From Mycobacterium parmense (GTDB lineage Bacteria; Actinomycetota; Actinomycetes; Mycobacteriales; Mycobacteriaceae): a DNA stretch of 64,000 nt. Positions 52,287-60,782 of the stretch are shown in pieces; within the stretch, counting starts at the first letter, position 1; each line of letters starts with the position of its first letter. The DNA is taken from the NCBI RefSeq assembly GCF_010730575.1, contig NZ_AP022614.1, positions 1,364,001 to 1,428,000 on the forward strand, in the 5' to 3' direction. The notes below the pieces were generated by a model that worked only from the letters and a program-made list of their open reading frames with translations, made no database searches and had not been told where the DNA came from. A program made the translations under genes and the position numbers.

Positions 52287-54215
52287 TTATCGCACAACGA
52301 ATTTGGACCAATCGGGTTCGCGCACCGCGGCCCAGTACTCGTAGAGCCGCCATGGGCTGACGGTGTGGATCTCGCCGTCGGCGTTCTTGAAGTACGAGTG
52401 CTTGACCGCCGGGTGAGACCAGACCATCTTCGTGATCTCGTCCTGCGTCCGCCGATGCCATTCGGTGGCCGCCTCGGCGGTGGGCTCCAGCGAATGCAGC
52501 CCGGCTTCGGCCAGGTGCTCCAGACACTGGTTGACGTAGCGCATCTGCAGCTCGGACTGGAAGATCAGGCTGCCCCCGTGGGCGAGGTGGGTGCCGGGGC
52601 CGTAGAGGAGGAACAGGTTGGGGAAACCCGGGACGGTGATCCCGAGGTAGGCGTACGGCCGGCTTCCCCATAGCTCGTGCAGGTCGACTCCGTTGCGGCC
52701 GACGATGTTCAGCGGCCAGAGCACATCGGTGTGACGGAACCCGGTGGCGTAGACGATGACGTCGACGTCGTGCGCGTGACCGTCCTCGGTGACGATGCCG
52801 GCCGGGGTGATCCGCCGGATCGGCGTGCGCACCAGTTCGACGTCGTCCCGTTGCAGCGTCCGCAGCCAGCTGCCGTTGTCCTGCAGCGTCCGCTTACCGC
52901 AGGCCGGATAATCGGGGATCACCTTGGCCAGCAGCTCCTGTGCGTCGGGGCCGTCGCCGATCTGGCCCGTGATCCACTGGGTGAACATCATCGCGGCGGC
53001 GGCGTTGATGTCGCTGACCGCGTCGTCCCCGCTGTAGTCGGGGTCGCAGCGGGCGGCGTCGAGTCCCTTGTCGGCGCCGGGCCACAGCACCAGGAAGCGG
53101 TACCACCTGCCGTAGAACGGCAGATGCCGCATCGCCCAGCGCATCCCGTCGCCGACCTCGTCGTGGTACATCGGATTCGGGAACATCCACTGCGCGGTGC
53201 GCTGGAAGACGGTGAGGCGCTCGACCCGGTCGCAGATGGCAGGCGCGATCTGGAAGCCGCTGGCGCCGGCCCCGACGAGCGCGACGCGTTTGCCGGTGAG
53301 GTCCACGGAGTGATCCCACGCCGCCGAGTGAAACGACCGGCCCGCGAACGTATCGGCCCCCTCGAACGCGGGAATGCTGGGCCGGTTGAGCTGACCGACC
53401 GCGGTGACGAGCGCGCGCACCCGCTCGGTGCCGGTTCGCCCGTCCGCGGACCGCAGCGAGACGGTCCAGACGCCGTCGCCGTCGTTCCACTCGGCCGACA
53501 CGACCTCGGTCTGCCAGCGCACGTGCGCGGCCAGGTCGTGTTTGTCCATCACCGCGGCGAAGTACCGCTGCAGCTCCGGCTGCTCGGCGAAGTAGTGGCT
53601 CCAGTCGTTGTTGGGCTCGAAACTGTAGCAGTAGAAATGGTTGGCGACATCGACGCGGGCGCCGGGATAGCTGTTCTCCCACCAGGTTCCGCCGGGCCCG
53701 GGGTTCTTCTCCACGATTGTGAACGGAATGTTGGCTTGCTTGAGGCGGATTCCCGCGAGGATGCCGGATTCGCCGCATCCGACGACGAGGACGGGCAGCT
53801 CCGTGGTGCGCTCGGCGGCCAGAGGCGCCGGGCGGCGCGGATCGGCGCCCTGCAGATCCATCTCTTCGAGCATCAGCGGCAGGTAGTCGTCGCTCACGTG
53901 TTCGCAGGCCGCCCAGTCCATCATCTCCCTGACGAGGTCGATGCTCAGCGGCGCCGGCTCGGGGCAGCCGCGATCGCGGTAGTCGGCGAGCACCGGCAGC
54001 GCCGCGGCGCGGGCCCGCGCCTTGTCCTCCTCGGACATGAAGCCCTGGATCTCGTTGAGGAAGATGCCCATGGGTTTGAAGTCTCGGATGAAGCGCGGGT
54101 CGCCGGTGATGTGGACCATCGACAGGAGCAGCGACGGGATGCTGACATCCTCGAGCGCCGCGGCGATTTCGGGTGTTGAGGTGGTGAACGGATCGCCGGC
54201 ATAAGCGCTGCGCAT
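52287..54215 (-). CDS. Type I Baeyer-Villiger monooxygenase
   Basis: 642 residues. Two Rossmann GxGxxG sites (residues 146-151 and 315-320) flank the type I BVMO fingerprint FxGxxxHxxxWD (residues 290-301, FAGRSFHSAAWD), which is intact. The N-terminal about 130 residues are an extra helical region seen in longer BVMOs. The enzyme inserts an oxygen next to a ketone using NADPH and FAD. Neighbouring SDR, CYP125 and NMO genes suggest a steroid-type ketone. ATG 54215 (MRSAYAGDP) is the start. An inverted repeat lies upstream (54249-54275). Confidence 0.92.
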   Translation of the reverse strand: MRSAYAGDPFTTSTPEIAAALEDVSIPSLLLSMVHITGDPRFIRDFKPMGIFLNEIQGFMSEEDKARARAAALPVLADYRDRGCPEPAPLSIDLVREMMDWAACEHVSDDYLPLMLEEMDLQGADPRRPAPLAAERTTELPVLVVGCGESGILAGIRLKQANIPFTIVEKNPGPGGTWWENSYPGARVDVANHFYCYSFEPNNDWSHYFAEQPELQRYFAAVMDKHDLAAHVRWQTEVVSAEWNDGDGVWTVSLRSADGRTGTERVRALVTAVGQLNRPSIPAFEGADTFAGRSFHSAAWDHSVDLTGKRVALVGAGASGFQIAPAICDRVERLTVFQRTAQWMFPNPMYHDEVGDGMRWAMRHLPFYGRWYRFLVLWPGADKGLDAARCDPDYSGDDAVSDINAAAAMMFTQWITGQIGDGPDAQELLAKVIPDYPACGKRTLQDNGSWLRTLQRDDVELVRTPIRRITPAGIVTEDGHAHDVDVIVYATGFRHTDVLWPLNIVGRNGVDLHELWGSRPYAYLGITVPGFPNLFLLYGPGTHLAHGGSLIFQSELQMRYVNQCLEHLAEAGLHSLEPTAEAATEWHRRTQDEITKMVWSHPAVKHSYFKNADGEIHTVSPWRLYEYWAAVREPDWSKFVVR

Positions 54216-54248
54216 CGTGGCTGATCCTCTCGGTGGGCGGGCTCGCCA

Positions 54249-54275
54249 AATTACGCTACTGAGGGTTTCGTAATT
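54249..54275. promoter_or_regulatory. Inverted repeat in the BVMO promoter
   Basis: AATTACG (54249-54255) and CGTAATT (54269-54275) are perfect arms 13 bases apart, extended by flanking CC/GG with one extra base. They lie 34 bases upstream of the BVMO start. This is a possible regulator site, distinct from the KstR boxes of nearby genes. Confidence 0.45.
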
Positions 54276-54345
54276 GGCAGGATCACGCTACCCGGTACGG
54301 ACGCGGCGGATCAAGGGTCGCGCGTGCCGGCCGGGCGCCACGCCG

Positions 54346-55086
54346 CTATCCGGATTTATGTGAGACGTCCGCGATCAGGCCCCCGTCCATGACGAACTCG
54401 GCGGCGGTTGCATACGCCGATTCGTCGCTGGCCAAAAAGAGCACGAACGCCGACACGTCCTGCGGCTCGCCGGGCCGGCCCAGCGGGATGTTGAGCATGT
54501 CCTGCGGAAGTTTCTCGGTCATGGCCGTGCGGATGAATCCCGGGTGCAGCGAATTGACCCGGATGTTGTGAGGTGCCAGCTCCAGCGCGGCGGACTTCGT
54601 CAGGCCGCGCACCGCCCACTTCGACGTCACGTAGCCGTGCACCCAGGCCGCGCCGCGCATGCCCTCGATCGACGAGATGTTGATGATCGACCCGCCGCCG
54701 GCGGCGATCATCGGATCGATGGCGGCCTGGATGCCCAGCAGCGTCCCGGTGACGTTGACATCGAGTATCCGCTGCCACTTGGACAGGTCGAACGTCTTGA
54801 GCGGGCCGTAGTTGACGATCCCGGCGTTGTTGACCAAGACGTTCAGCGTGCCGTACTCGGCACCCGCCGCCGCGGCGGCGGCTGCCCACTGCTCGGGTTC
54901 CGTCACGTCGAGGTGCACGTATCGCGCCGCGGCGCCGAGTTCGTCGGCGAGGGCTTTGCCCTCGTCGTCGAGGACGTCGCCGAGCACCACGCTGGCGCCC
55001 TCCGCCACGAGCAGTCGCGCGTGCGAGGCGCCCATGCCCCGGGCGCCACCGCTGATCAGTGCAACCTTGCCGTCAACGCGTCCCAT
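54346..55086 (-). CDS. Steroid-type SDR (FabG3/Rv2002-like)
   Basis: 246 residues. It resembles M. tuberculosis Rv2002 (FabG3, a 3-alpha/20-beta-hydroxysteroid dehydrogenase): KVALISGGARGMGASHARLLVAEGASVV, LDVTEPEQWAAA, LVNNAGIVNYGPL, SIINISSIEGMRGA, GYVTSKWAVRGLTKSAALELAPHNIRVNSLHPGFI. Catalytic Ser, Tyr and Lys are all present. It should oxidise or reduce a steroid hydroxyl/keto group with NAD(H). A perfect KstR-consensus box lies 33 bases upstream of ATG 55086. Confidence 0.9.
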   Translation of the reverse strand: MGRVDGKVALISGGARGMGASHARLLVAEGASVVLGDVLDDEGKALADELGAAARYVHLDVTEPEQWAAAAAAAGAEYGTLNVLVNNAGIVNYGPLKTFDLSKWQRILDVNVTGTLLGIQAAIDPMIAAGGGSIINISSIEGMRGAAWVHGYVTSKWAVRGLTKSAALELAPHNIRVNSLHPGFIRTAMTEKLPQDMLNIPLGRPGEPQDVSAFVLFLASDESAYATAAEFVMDGGLIADVSHKSG

Positions 55087-55118
55087 GACGGCTGAGGCTA
55101 CCTGGACCGTTGGCGCGA

Positions 55119-55132
55119 TAGAACCTGTTCCA
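55119..55132. promoter_or_regulatory. KstR box upstream of the steroid SDR gene
   Basis: TAGAACCTGTTCCA matches all fixed positions of TnnAACnnGTTnnA. It starts 33 bases upstream of the SDR start (minus strand). KstR represses cholesterol-catabolic genes until a sterol-CoA metabolite is present, so this gene should be induced by cholesterol. Binding is inferred from sequence only. Confidence 0.7.
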
Positions 55133-55472
55133 GGGCCGGCCGGCACGCGCTTGGCTGGTGACCGCGGACGCCCCGCCCGGGCCGGCGTTTATCGGGGGCT
55201 GCTACCGGCACGCCGACGACCCACCGGGCGGCCGATGAGCCATCCGATCGCCGCCGTCACGGCAATCCAGCTGGGCGCGTTGGGATTTCGTTCCCGCCGG
55301 GGCCATGACCCGGCCCGGTTGCCGGGGCCGTCGGCCGGGTTCGCCGGCGCGGCCGACGGTGCCGGGTTGACCCTGCGGGCCCGCCGGCGCGCGCTTGCCG
55401 GCGCCGTACGGCCAATAGTCGAAGCGCCCGGGGCGGGACCCCCTGGCCACGTCAACGGGCTCCGTACTAAAC
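55133..55472. other. Intergenic region between divergent SDR and NMO genes
   Basis: About 340 bases between two KstR boxes. The open frames are Arg/Ala/Gly-rich shadow sequence with no family match. It probably carries the two promoters and their upstream sequence only. Confidence 0.5.
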
Positions 55473-55486
55473 TAGAACACGTTCCA
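55473..55486. promoter_or_regulatory. KstR box upstream of the Rv1894c-like NMO gene
   Basis: TAGAACACGTTCCA matches all fixed positions of TnnAACnnGTTnnA and lies 27 bases upstream of ATG 55514. The M. tuberculosis homologue Rv1894c is, as I recall, reported in the KstR regulon, in line with this box. Confidence 0.75.
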
Positions 55487-55513
55487 ATTTGTCCCGGCGT
55501 CACAGGAGTAGGC

Positions 55514-56644
55514 ATGCACACCGCCATCTGCGATGAGCTCGGCATCGAGTTTCCCATCTTCGCGTTCACCCACTGCCGCGACGTGGTGGTGGCGGTCAGC
55601 AAGGCCGGGGGCTTCGGCGTGCTGGGCGCCGTGGGCTTCACCCCCGAGCAGCTCGAGATCGAGCTCAACTGGATCGACGAGAACATCGGCGACCACCCGT
55701 ACGGGGTGGACATCGTCATCCCGAACAAATACGAGGGCATGGACTCGCACCTGTCGGCGGAGGAACTGGCCGAGACGCTGCGCAAGATGGTCCCCCAGGA
55801 GCATTTGGACTTCGGCAAGAAGATCCTCGCCGACCACGGCGTGCCGATCGAGGACAGCGACGGCGACAGCCTGCAGCTGCTCGGGTGGACCGAGGCGACC
55901 GCCACGCCCCAGGTCGAGGTGGCGTTGAAGCACCCGAAGGTCAAGATGATCGCCAACGCGCTCGGCACTCCCCCGGCGGAGATGATCAAGCACATCCACG
56001 AGGCCGGCCTCAAGGTGGCCGCCCTGTGCGGCTCGCCCTCGCAGGCGCGCAAGCACGCGGACGCGGGCGTCGACATCATCATCGCGCAGGGCGGCGAGGC
56101 CGGCGGACACTGCGGCGAGGTGGGCTCGATCGTGTTGTGGCCGCAGGTGGTCAAGGAGGTCGCGCCGGTACCGGTGCTCGCCGCGGGCGGCATCGGCAGC
56201 GGCCAGCAGATCGCGGCCGCGCTGGCGCTGGGTGCGCAAGGGGCGTGGACCGGTTCGCAGTGGCTGATGGTCGAGGAGTCCTCCAACACCCCGGTGCAGC
56301 AGGCGGCCTACGTCAAGGCCGGCAGCCGCGACACCGTGCGCAGCCGCTCCTTCACCGGCAAGCCGGCCCGCATGCTGCGCAACGACTGGACCGAGGCCTG
56401 GGAGGCCCCGGACAACCCGAAGCCCCTGGGAATGCCGTTGCAGTACATGGTCTCCGGGATGGCCGTGCGGGCCACCAACAGATACCCGAACGAGTCGGTC
56501 GACGTCGCGTTCAACCCGGTTGGCCAGGTGGTCGGACAGTTCAACAAGGTGGAGAAGACGTCGACTGTCATCGAACGCTGGGTGCAGGAGTACCTGGAAG
56601 CGACCAACCGGCTCGACGAGCTGAACGAGGCCGCGACCGTCTGA
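55514..56644 (+). CDS. Nitronate monooxygenase family protein (Rv1894c-like)
   Basis: 376 residues, identical in length to Rv1894c. NPD TIM barrel: CDELGIEFPIFAFTHCRDVVVAVSKAGGFGVLGAVGF, AQGGEAGGHCGEVGSIVLWPQVV, VPVLAAGGIGSGQQIAAALALGAQGAWTGSQWLM. The catalytic-region His (GGH) is present. The enzyme is an FMN oxidoreductase; its role in sterol use is suggested by the KstR box and not by chemistry. ATG 55514 follows AGGAG. Confidence 0.92.
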   Translation: MHTAICDELGIEFPIFAFTHCRDVVVAVSKAGGFGVLGAVGFTPEQLEIELNWIDENIGDHPYGVDIVIPNKYEGMDSHLSAEELAETLRKMVPQEHLDFGKKILADHGVPIEDSDGDSLQLLGWTEATATPQVEVALKHPKVKMIANALGTPPAEMIKHIHEAGLKVAALCGSPSQARKHADAGVDIIIAQGGEAGGHCGEVGSIVLWPQVVKEVAPVPVLAAGGIGSGQQIAAALALGAQGAWTGSQWLMVEESSNTPVQQAAYVKAGSRDTVRSRSFTGKPARMLRNDWTEAWEAPDNPKPLGMPLQYMVSGMAVRATNRYPNESVDVAFNPVGQVVGQFNKVEKTSTVIERWVQEYLEATNRLDELNEAATV

Positions 56645-56661
56645 GCGGGCCCCGTCGACGA

Positions 56662-56883
56662 TTACTCGTCGTCGACGACGTCCCGGCCGGTGAAGACCTC
56701 CTTGGCCCGGTCCACCGCGTACGTACCGATGTCGATCGAATTCGCAACAATGCCGCTGGCGCCGCCGGCGAGATCCCCGCGGATGATGTCGCTGGCGTGT
56801 TCGACGATGTCGGAGGCCTTCTCAACCGCGTTCGTCGCGATGTCCTTGGCCGCGTCGACTGCGTCTCTGGCGTTGAAGCCCAT
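56662..56883 (-). CDS. Conserved small hypothetical protein (Rv1893-like)
   Basis: 73 residues, close in size and place to Rv1893. The sequence is helical and charged with Ala-rich heptads (NARDAVDAAKDIATNAVEKASDIVEHASDII) and ends with RAKEVFTGRDVVDDE. There is no signal peptide. Function unknown; the pattern resembles small stress or CsbD-like helical proteins, without a firm match. Confidence 0.75.
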   Translation of the reverse strand: MGFNARDAVDAAKDIATNAVEKASDIVEHASDIIRGDLAGGASGIVANSIDIGTYAVDRAKEVFTGRDVVDDE

Positions 56884-56941
56884 CGGAGTCTCCTCTTGTT
56901 GCCGGACGTTTCGATACGACTCTAGACGTCGCGCACCGGCC

Positions 56942-57232
56942 TCAGTAATTCACCAATGCGCGCCAATAGTCCTCGGGAATCTCGGCCCCGGAACGCAAGA
57001 TTCGTGCGAGCCCGACGGCCATCGCGATGCCGAGCAGGCCCAGCCACAGGCCGGCCAGCCCGATGATCGCCCAGAGGACGGCCGTGACGGCGGGCCACGG
57101 CGACAGGACGGCGAGCGCCGGCGCGAAGAAGAAGCCGGTCCCGACGTACCAGGCCGACCCGGCCCGGTCGGACGCGAGGACGAAGCGCAGCCAGCGCGGG
57201 ACCTGCGCTTCGACGAGCCGGCCGCGGTCCAC
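56942..57232 (-). CDS. Small membrane protein (Rv1892-like)
   Basis: 96 residues starting at GTG 57232. Two hydrophobic segments (TGFFFAPALAVLSPWPAVTAVLWAIIGL and WLGLLGIAMAVGLARIL) indicate a membrane protein. Size (about 100 residues) and order match Rv1892. It begins 12 bases downstream of the Rv1891-like gene stop, so both are probably on one mRNA. Function unknown. Confidence 0.65.
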   Translation of the reverse strand: MDRGRLVEAQVPRWLRFVLASDRAGSAWYVGTGFFFAPALAVLSPWPAVTAVLWAIIGLAGLWLGLLGIAMAVGLARILRSGAEIPEDYWRALVNY

Positions 57233-57243
57233 CGCCGGAACCG

Positions 57244-57642
57244 TCAGCCGGCGGGCGGGAAGAACCCGGCCCCGGTGAACCATCCCTCTTGCCATCCCCG
57301 GTCTCCCAGGCACAGCATGGGCAGTCCGGCCTGCGACTGGGCCGCGGATTGCGGGCCGGGGCATTTGGCGCCGGCCTGCTGGACCCCGTAGAGCGGGTAC
57401 GACATCACCCAGTAGCCGATCGTGGCGGCGGGAAATTGGTTGGGCGGCGGGAAGTGGCACGCCTCGGCCTGTCCGCTGGGACCCCGGCCGAAGATGAAGC
57501 GCTCGTAGTTGTCGCACGGCGCGCCGAGCGAAGCCTGGTAGTTCATGCCCGGCACGTCGCCGTCGTATCCGGCGGCCGCGCACGGCGCCACCGCGATCGC
57601 GCCGGCCGTGACCACGGCGGCGGCGAATAGTTCGCGAATCAT
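57244..57642 (-). CDS. Secreted hypothetical protein (Rv1891-like)
   Basis: 132 residues. A signal peptide (ELFAAAVVTAGAIAVAPCAAA, cleavage near residue 24) is followed by YDGDVPGMNYQASLGAPCDNYERFIFGRGPSGQAEACHFP and C-terminal LPMLCLGDRGWQEGWFTGAGFFPP, with several Cys. Length and context match Rv1891. Such DUF-type mycobacterial secreted proteins have no assigned role. ATG 57642 (MIREL) is the start. Confidence 0.78.
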   Translation of the reverse strand: MIRELFAAAVVTAGAIAVAPCAAAGYDGDVPGMNYQASLGAPCDNYERFIFGRGPSGQAEACHFPPPNQFPAATIGYWVMSYPLYGVQQAGAKCPGPQSAAQSQAGLPMLCLGDRGWQEGWFTGAGFFPPAG

Positions 57643-57759
57643 GCTTCACCCCTCGCCTCACGTCACCGGGCTCCGGTGCCGCCGGTGACCTGCATCAGAG
57701 CATATCCAGCGGGACATCGGGCACAAGGCGTTTTGGTTCCGGCTCCCGCAAGTGCGGAC

Positions 57760-57773
57760 CGGAACACGTTTCA
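57760..57773. promoter_or_regulatory. KstR-like box upstream of the CYP125 paralogue
   Basis: CGGAACACGTTTCA fits TnnAACnnGTTnnA at seven of eight fixed positions (first base C). It starts about 100 bases before the P450 start, further than in the other two promoters, which is consistent with a longer leader. Confidence 0.5.
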
Positions 57774-57873
57774 GTTTGCTCCGGGCGATCTCGAGTGAAC
57801 GCTTCCCATCGGTGGTGCAGCAGTGGTTTCCTTGCACAAGGACGCCTAGACGACTTCGTATCGAGGAGTGGCC

Positions 57874-59172
57874 GTGTCAACTCTGAAGCCCACCGTCGAG
57901 CCCACCGCCACGCCGGTTCCCAATCTGCCGCCCGGATTCGACTTCACCGACCCGGACATCCACAAGGAGCGGCTGCCGGTCGAGGAACTGGCCGAGCTGC
58001 GGCGGACCGCGCCGATCTGGTGGAACGAGCAGCCCGACGGCGTCGGCGGATTCGACGACGGCGGCTTCTGGGTGGTGTCCAAGCACAAGGACGTCAAGGA
58101 GATCTCGCGGCGCAGCGATGTGTTCTCCAGCCTGGAGAACACCGCCCTGCCCCGCTACAAGGAGGGCACGGTCCGCGAGCAGCGCGAGACCGGCAAATTC
58201 GTGCTGCTCAACATGGACGCCCCGCAGCACACCCACTTGCGCAAGATCATCTCCCGCGGCTTCACGCCGCGCGCCGTCGAGCGGCTGCGCGAAGACCTCA
58301 AGGAGCGCGCCCAGCGGATCGTCGAAGCCGCAGCCGCCGAGGGCTCGGGGGACTTCGTCGAACAGGTGTCCTGCGAACTGCCGCTGCAGGCCATCGCCGG
58401 GCTGATGGGTGTGCCTCACGAGGACCGCAAGAAACTCTTCCACTGGTCCAACGAGATGGTCGGCGACCAGGACCCCGAGTTCGCCCGCAACGACGCGATG
58501 GGCGCCTCCATCGAACTCATCACCTACGCCATGCAGATGGCCGCCGACCGGGCGGCAAACCCCGGGGAAGACATCGTCACCAAGCTGATCCAGGCCGACG
58601 TCGACGGCCACAAGCTCTCCGACGACGAGTTCGGGTTCTTCGTCATCCTGCTCGCCGTCGCAGGCAACGAGACGACGCGCAACTCCATCACCCAGGGCAT
58701 GATGGCGTTCACCGACTTCCCCGACCAGTGGGAGCTGTACAAGCGGGAACGTCCCGCGACGACCGCCGACGAGATCGTGCGGTGGGCCACCCCGGTCACG
58801 TCGTTCCAGCGCACCGCGCTGCAGGACTACGAGCTGTCCGGCGTGCAGATCAAGAAGGGCCAGCGCGTCGTAATGGTCTATCGCTCGGCCAATTTCGACG
58901 AGGACGTGTTCGACGACCCCTTCACGTTCAACATCCTGCGCGACCCCAACCCGCACGTGGGGTTCGGGGGCACCGGCGCGCACTACTGCATCGGTGCGAA
59001 CCTCGCGCGCATGACGATCGACCTCATGTTCAACGCCATCGCCGACACGATGCCGAACCTGCGATCGGCCGGAACACCGCAACGGCTGCGGTCGGGGTGG
59101 TTGAACGGCATCAAGCATTGGCAGGTCGACTACAACGGCAATGGGACAGCGAAATCGCCTGTCGCGCACTAG
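57874..59172 (+). CDS. Cytochrome P450, CYP125 family (steroid C26/27 hydroxylase type)
   Basis: 432 residues. It is very similar, by memory, to M. tuberculosis CYP125A1 (Rv3545c): NLPPGFDFTDP near the start, SRRSDVFSS, NMDAPQHTHLRKIISRGFTPRAVERL, AVAGNETTRNSITQGMMAF (I-helix, T267/T268), EIVRWATPVTSFQRTAL and GFGGTGAHYCIGANLARM (heme Cys372), then SGWLNGIKHWQVDY and a terminal PVAH. CYP125 oxidises the terminal methyl of cholesterol side chains to start degradation. This is probably a second copy, since the ancestral cyp125 is in the igr region. GTG 57874 follows GAGGAG; GTG 57868 is less well placed. Confidence 0.92.
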   Translation: MSTLKPTVEPTATPVPNLPPGFDFTDPDIHKERLPVEELAELRRTAPIWWNEQPDGVGGFDDGGFWVVSKHKDVKEISRRSDVFSSLENTALPRYKEGTVREQRETGKFVLLNMDAPQHTHLRKIISRGFTPRAVERLREDLKERAQRIVEAAAAEGSGDFVEQVSCELPLQAIAGLMGVPHEDRKKLFHWSNEMVGDQDPEFARNDAMGASIELITYAMQMAADRAANPGEDIVTKLIQADVDGHKLSDDEFGFFVILLAVAGNETTRNSITQGMMAFTDFPDQWELYKRERPATTADEIVRWATPVTSFQRTALQDYELSGVQIKKGQRVVMVYRSANFDEDVFDDPFTFNILRDPNPHVGFGGTGAHYCIGANLARMTIDLMFNAIADTMPNLRSAGTPQRLRSGWLNGIKHWQVDYNGNGTAKSPVAH

Positions 59173-59182
59173 CCTCAACCGC

Positions 59183-60196
59183 ATGGCAAAGCACAGAGCA
59201 GTCCACGTCAAGTCCGCCGGCGCACCGCTGGATCTCGTCGAGGTCGACACCACGCCACCGGCGCGCGGCGAGGTGCGCATCGACGTGCGGGCCTGCGGAA
59301 TCTGCGGCACCGACGCACACTTCGTCGCCGGCGCGTTCCCCGAGCTGACGTGGCCCCTGACCCCCGGCCATGAGATCGCCGGCACCATCGCCGAGGTCGG
59401 CGACGGCGTCGAGGATTTCCATGCCGGCGATCGCGTTGCCGTCGGGTGGTTCGGTGGCAACTGCAACCACTGCGAACAGTGCCGCAAGGGCCTGTTCATT
59501 CACTGCGTCAACGGCAAGGTGCCGAGCTGGCACTATCCCGGTGGCTACGCCGAATCGGTGACCGTGCCGGCCACCGCGCTGGCCCGCATCCCGTCAGAGC
59601 TGTCCGATGCCGAAGCCGCTCCGATGGGCTGCGCGGGTGTCACGACCTACAACGCGCTGCGCCACACCAAAGCCTTGCCGGGTGATCGGGTGGCGGTCCT
59701 CGGCGTCGGCGGGCTCGGCCATCTCGGTCTGCAGTTCTCCCGGGCGATGGGTTTCGAGACGATTGCGATCAACCGCGGCACCGCCAAAAGGGACGACGCC
59801 CTCAAGCTGGGCGCGCACCACTACGTCGACGCGAGTGACGGCGACGTCGCCGAGTCGCTGAACGACCTCGGCGGGGTCGCGGTGGTGCTGGGCACCGCCG
59901 GCGCCTCGAAGGCCATGGCCGCCACGGTCGGCGGCCTGCAACCGCGGGGTGAACTCGTCACCATCGGCGTCACCACCGAACCGTTGCCGGTCAGCCCTCT
60001 CCAGCTGATCACGCCGGGCCTCAGCGTGGTCGGTCACCCGTCCGGGACCGCCAGCGAGATCGAAGACACCATGAATTTCGCGGTCCTGTCCGGAGTGCGG
60101 GCGTGGATCGAGGAGCTCCCGCTGGCGCAGGCGGCCGAAGGTTATGCGGCCCTGGAGGAGGGGCGAGCGCATTACCGAACCGTCCTGACCATGTGA
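59183..60196 (+). CDS. Zinc-dependent alcohol dehydrogenase
   Basis: 337 residues. Catalytic Zn ligands are in ACGICGTDAHF and PGHEIAGTI, the structural Zn Cys in GNCNHCEQCRKGLFIHC, and the NAD site is VAVLGVGGLGHLGLQFSRAMGF. It is a medium-chain dehydrogenase of the AdhA/AdhP type. It starts 10 bases after the CYP125 stop, so it is in the same operon. A role in oxidising the alcohol made by CYP125 is an attractive guess. Confidence 0.92.
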   Translation: MAKHRAVHVKSAGAPLDLVEVDTTPPARGEVRIDVRACGICGTDAHFVAGAFPELTWPLTPGHEIAGTIAEVGDGVEDFHAGDRVAVGWFGGNCNHCEQCRKGLFIHCVNGKVPSWHYPGGYAESVTVPATALARIPSELSDAEAAPMGCAGVTTYNALRHTKALPGDRVAVLGVGGLGHLGLQFSRAMGFETIAINRGTAKRDDALKLGAHHYVDASDGDVAESLNDLGGVAVVLGTAGASKAMAATVGGLQPRGELVTIGVTTEPLPVSPLQLITPGLSVVGHPSGTASEIEDTMNFAVLSGVRAWIEELPLAQAAEGYAALEEGRAHYRTVLTM

Positions 60197-60219
60197 AGTC
60201 GTCGGGCGCCGGGACCTCG

Positions 60220-60765
60220 ATGGCCGACTGGACACTGGACCCGTCCGACGGTGAGCTGCAGCTCCGCACGGGCGTGCGGGGCCGCGCGGCCAGGATGGGT
60301 CATCGTCTCACCATCGCAATGACGCGCTGGCGGGCCACCGTCACCTGGTCCGGCCGCGACCCGGCGACCGCGGAGCTGTCGGTCGAGACCGATTCGCTCG
60401 AGGTGCTACGCGGTGAGGGGGGCGTGAAGGGGCTGTCCGGTCCCGAGAAGACGGTCATCCGGTCCAATGCGATGAAATCGCTGGACGCCGCCCGCTTTCC
60501 GCGAATCCGCTTCCTCGCGAACGTCGTCGAGAAGAGTGTCACCGGCTACCGCCTCACCGGTGAACTCGAGATCCGGGGAATGGCGCGCGAACACGTAATT
60601 GATTTGCGCGCAGAGGATCTCGGCGACTCGTGGCGGATGTCCGCCGAATCCACCGTTCGCCAGTCCGACTACGGCATCAAGCCCTATTCGCTGTTGATGG
60701 GCTCGTTGCAGGTCGCCGACGACGTGACGGTGTCTTTCACCGCCGTCCACGCCAAGAACGACTGA
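60220..60765 (+). CDS. YceI-like family protein
   Basis: 181 residues. The sequence MADWTLDPSDGELQLRTGVRGRAARMGHRLTIAMTRWRATV and LSVETDSLEVLRGEGG, with a C-terminal SDYGIKPYSLLMGSLQVADDVTVSFTA, fits the YceI lipocalin-like beta-barrel. Such proteins bind polyisoprenoid or other amphipathic lipids. There is no signal peptide. A GTG at 60193 overlapping the ADH stop would add nine residues and would imply coupling; both starts are possible. It is the third gene of the CYP125 operon. Confidence 0.72.
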   Translation: MADWTLDPSDGELQLRTGVRGRAARMGHRLTIAMTRWRATVTWSGRDPATAELSVETDSLEVLRGEGGVKGLSGPEKTVIRSNAMKSLDAARFPRIRFLANVVEKSVTGYRLTGELEIRGMAREHVIDLRAEDLGDSWRMSAESTVRQSDYGIKPYSLLMGSLQVADDVTVSFTAVHAKND

Positions 60766-60782
60766 CCGGCGTCCGGCGGCAC

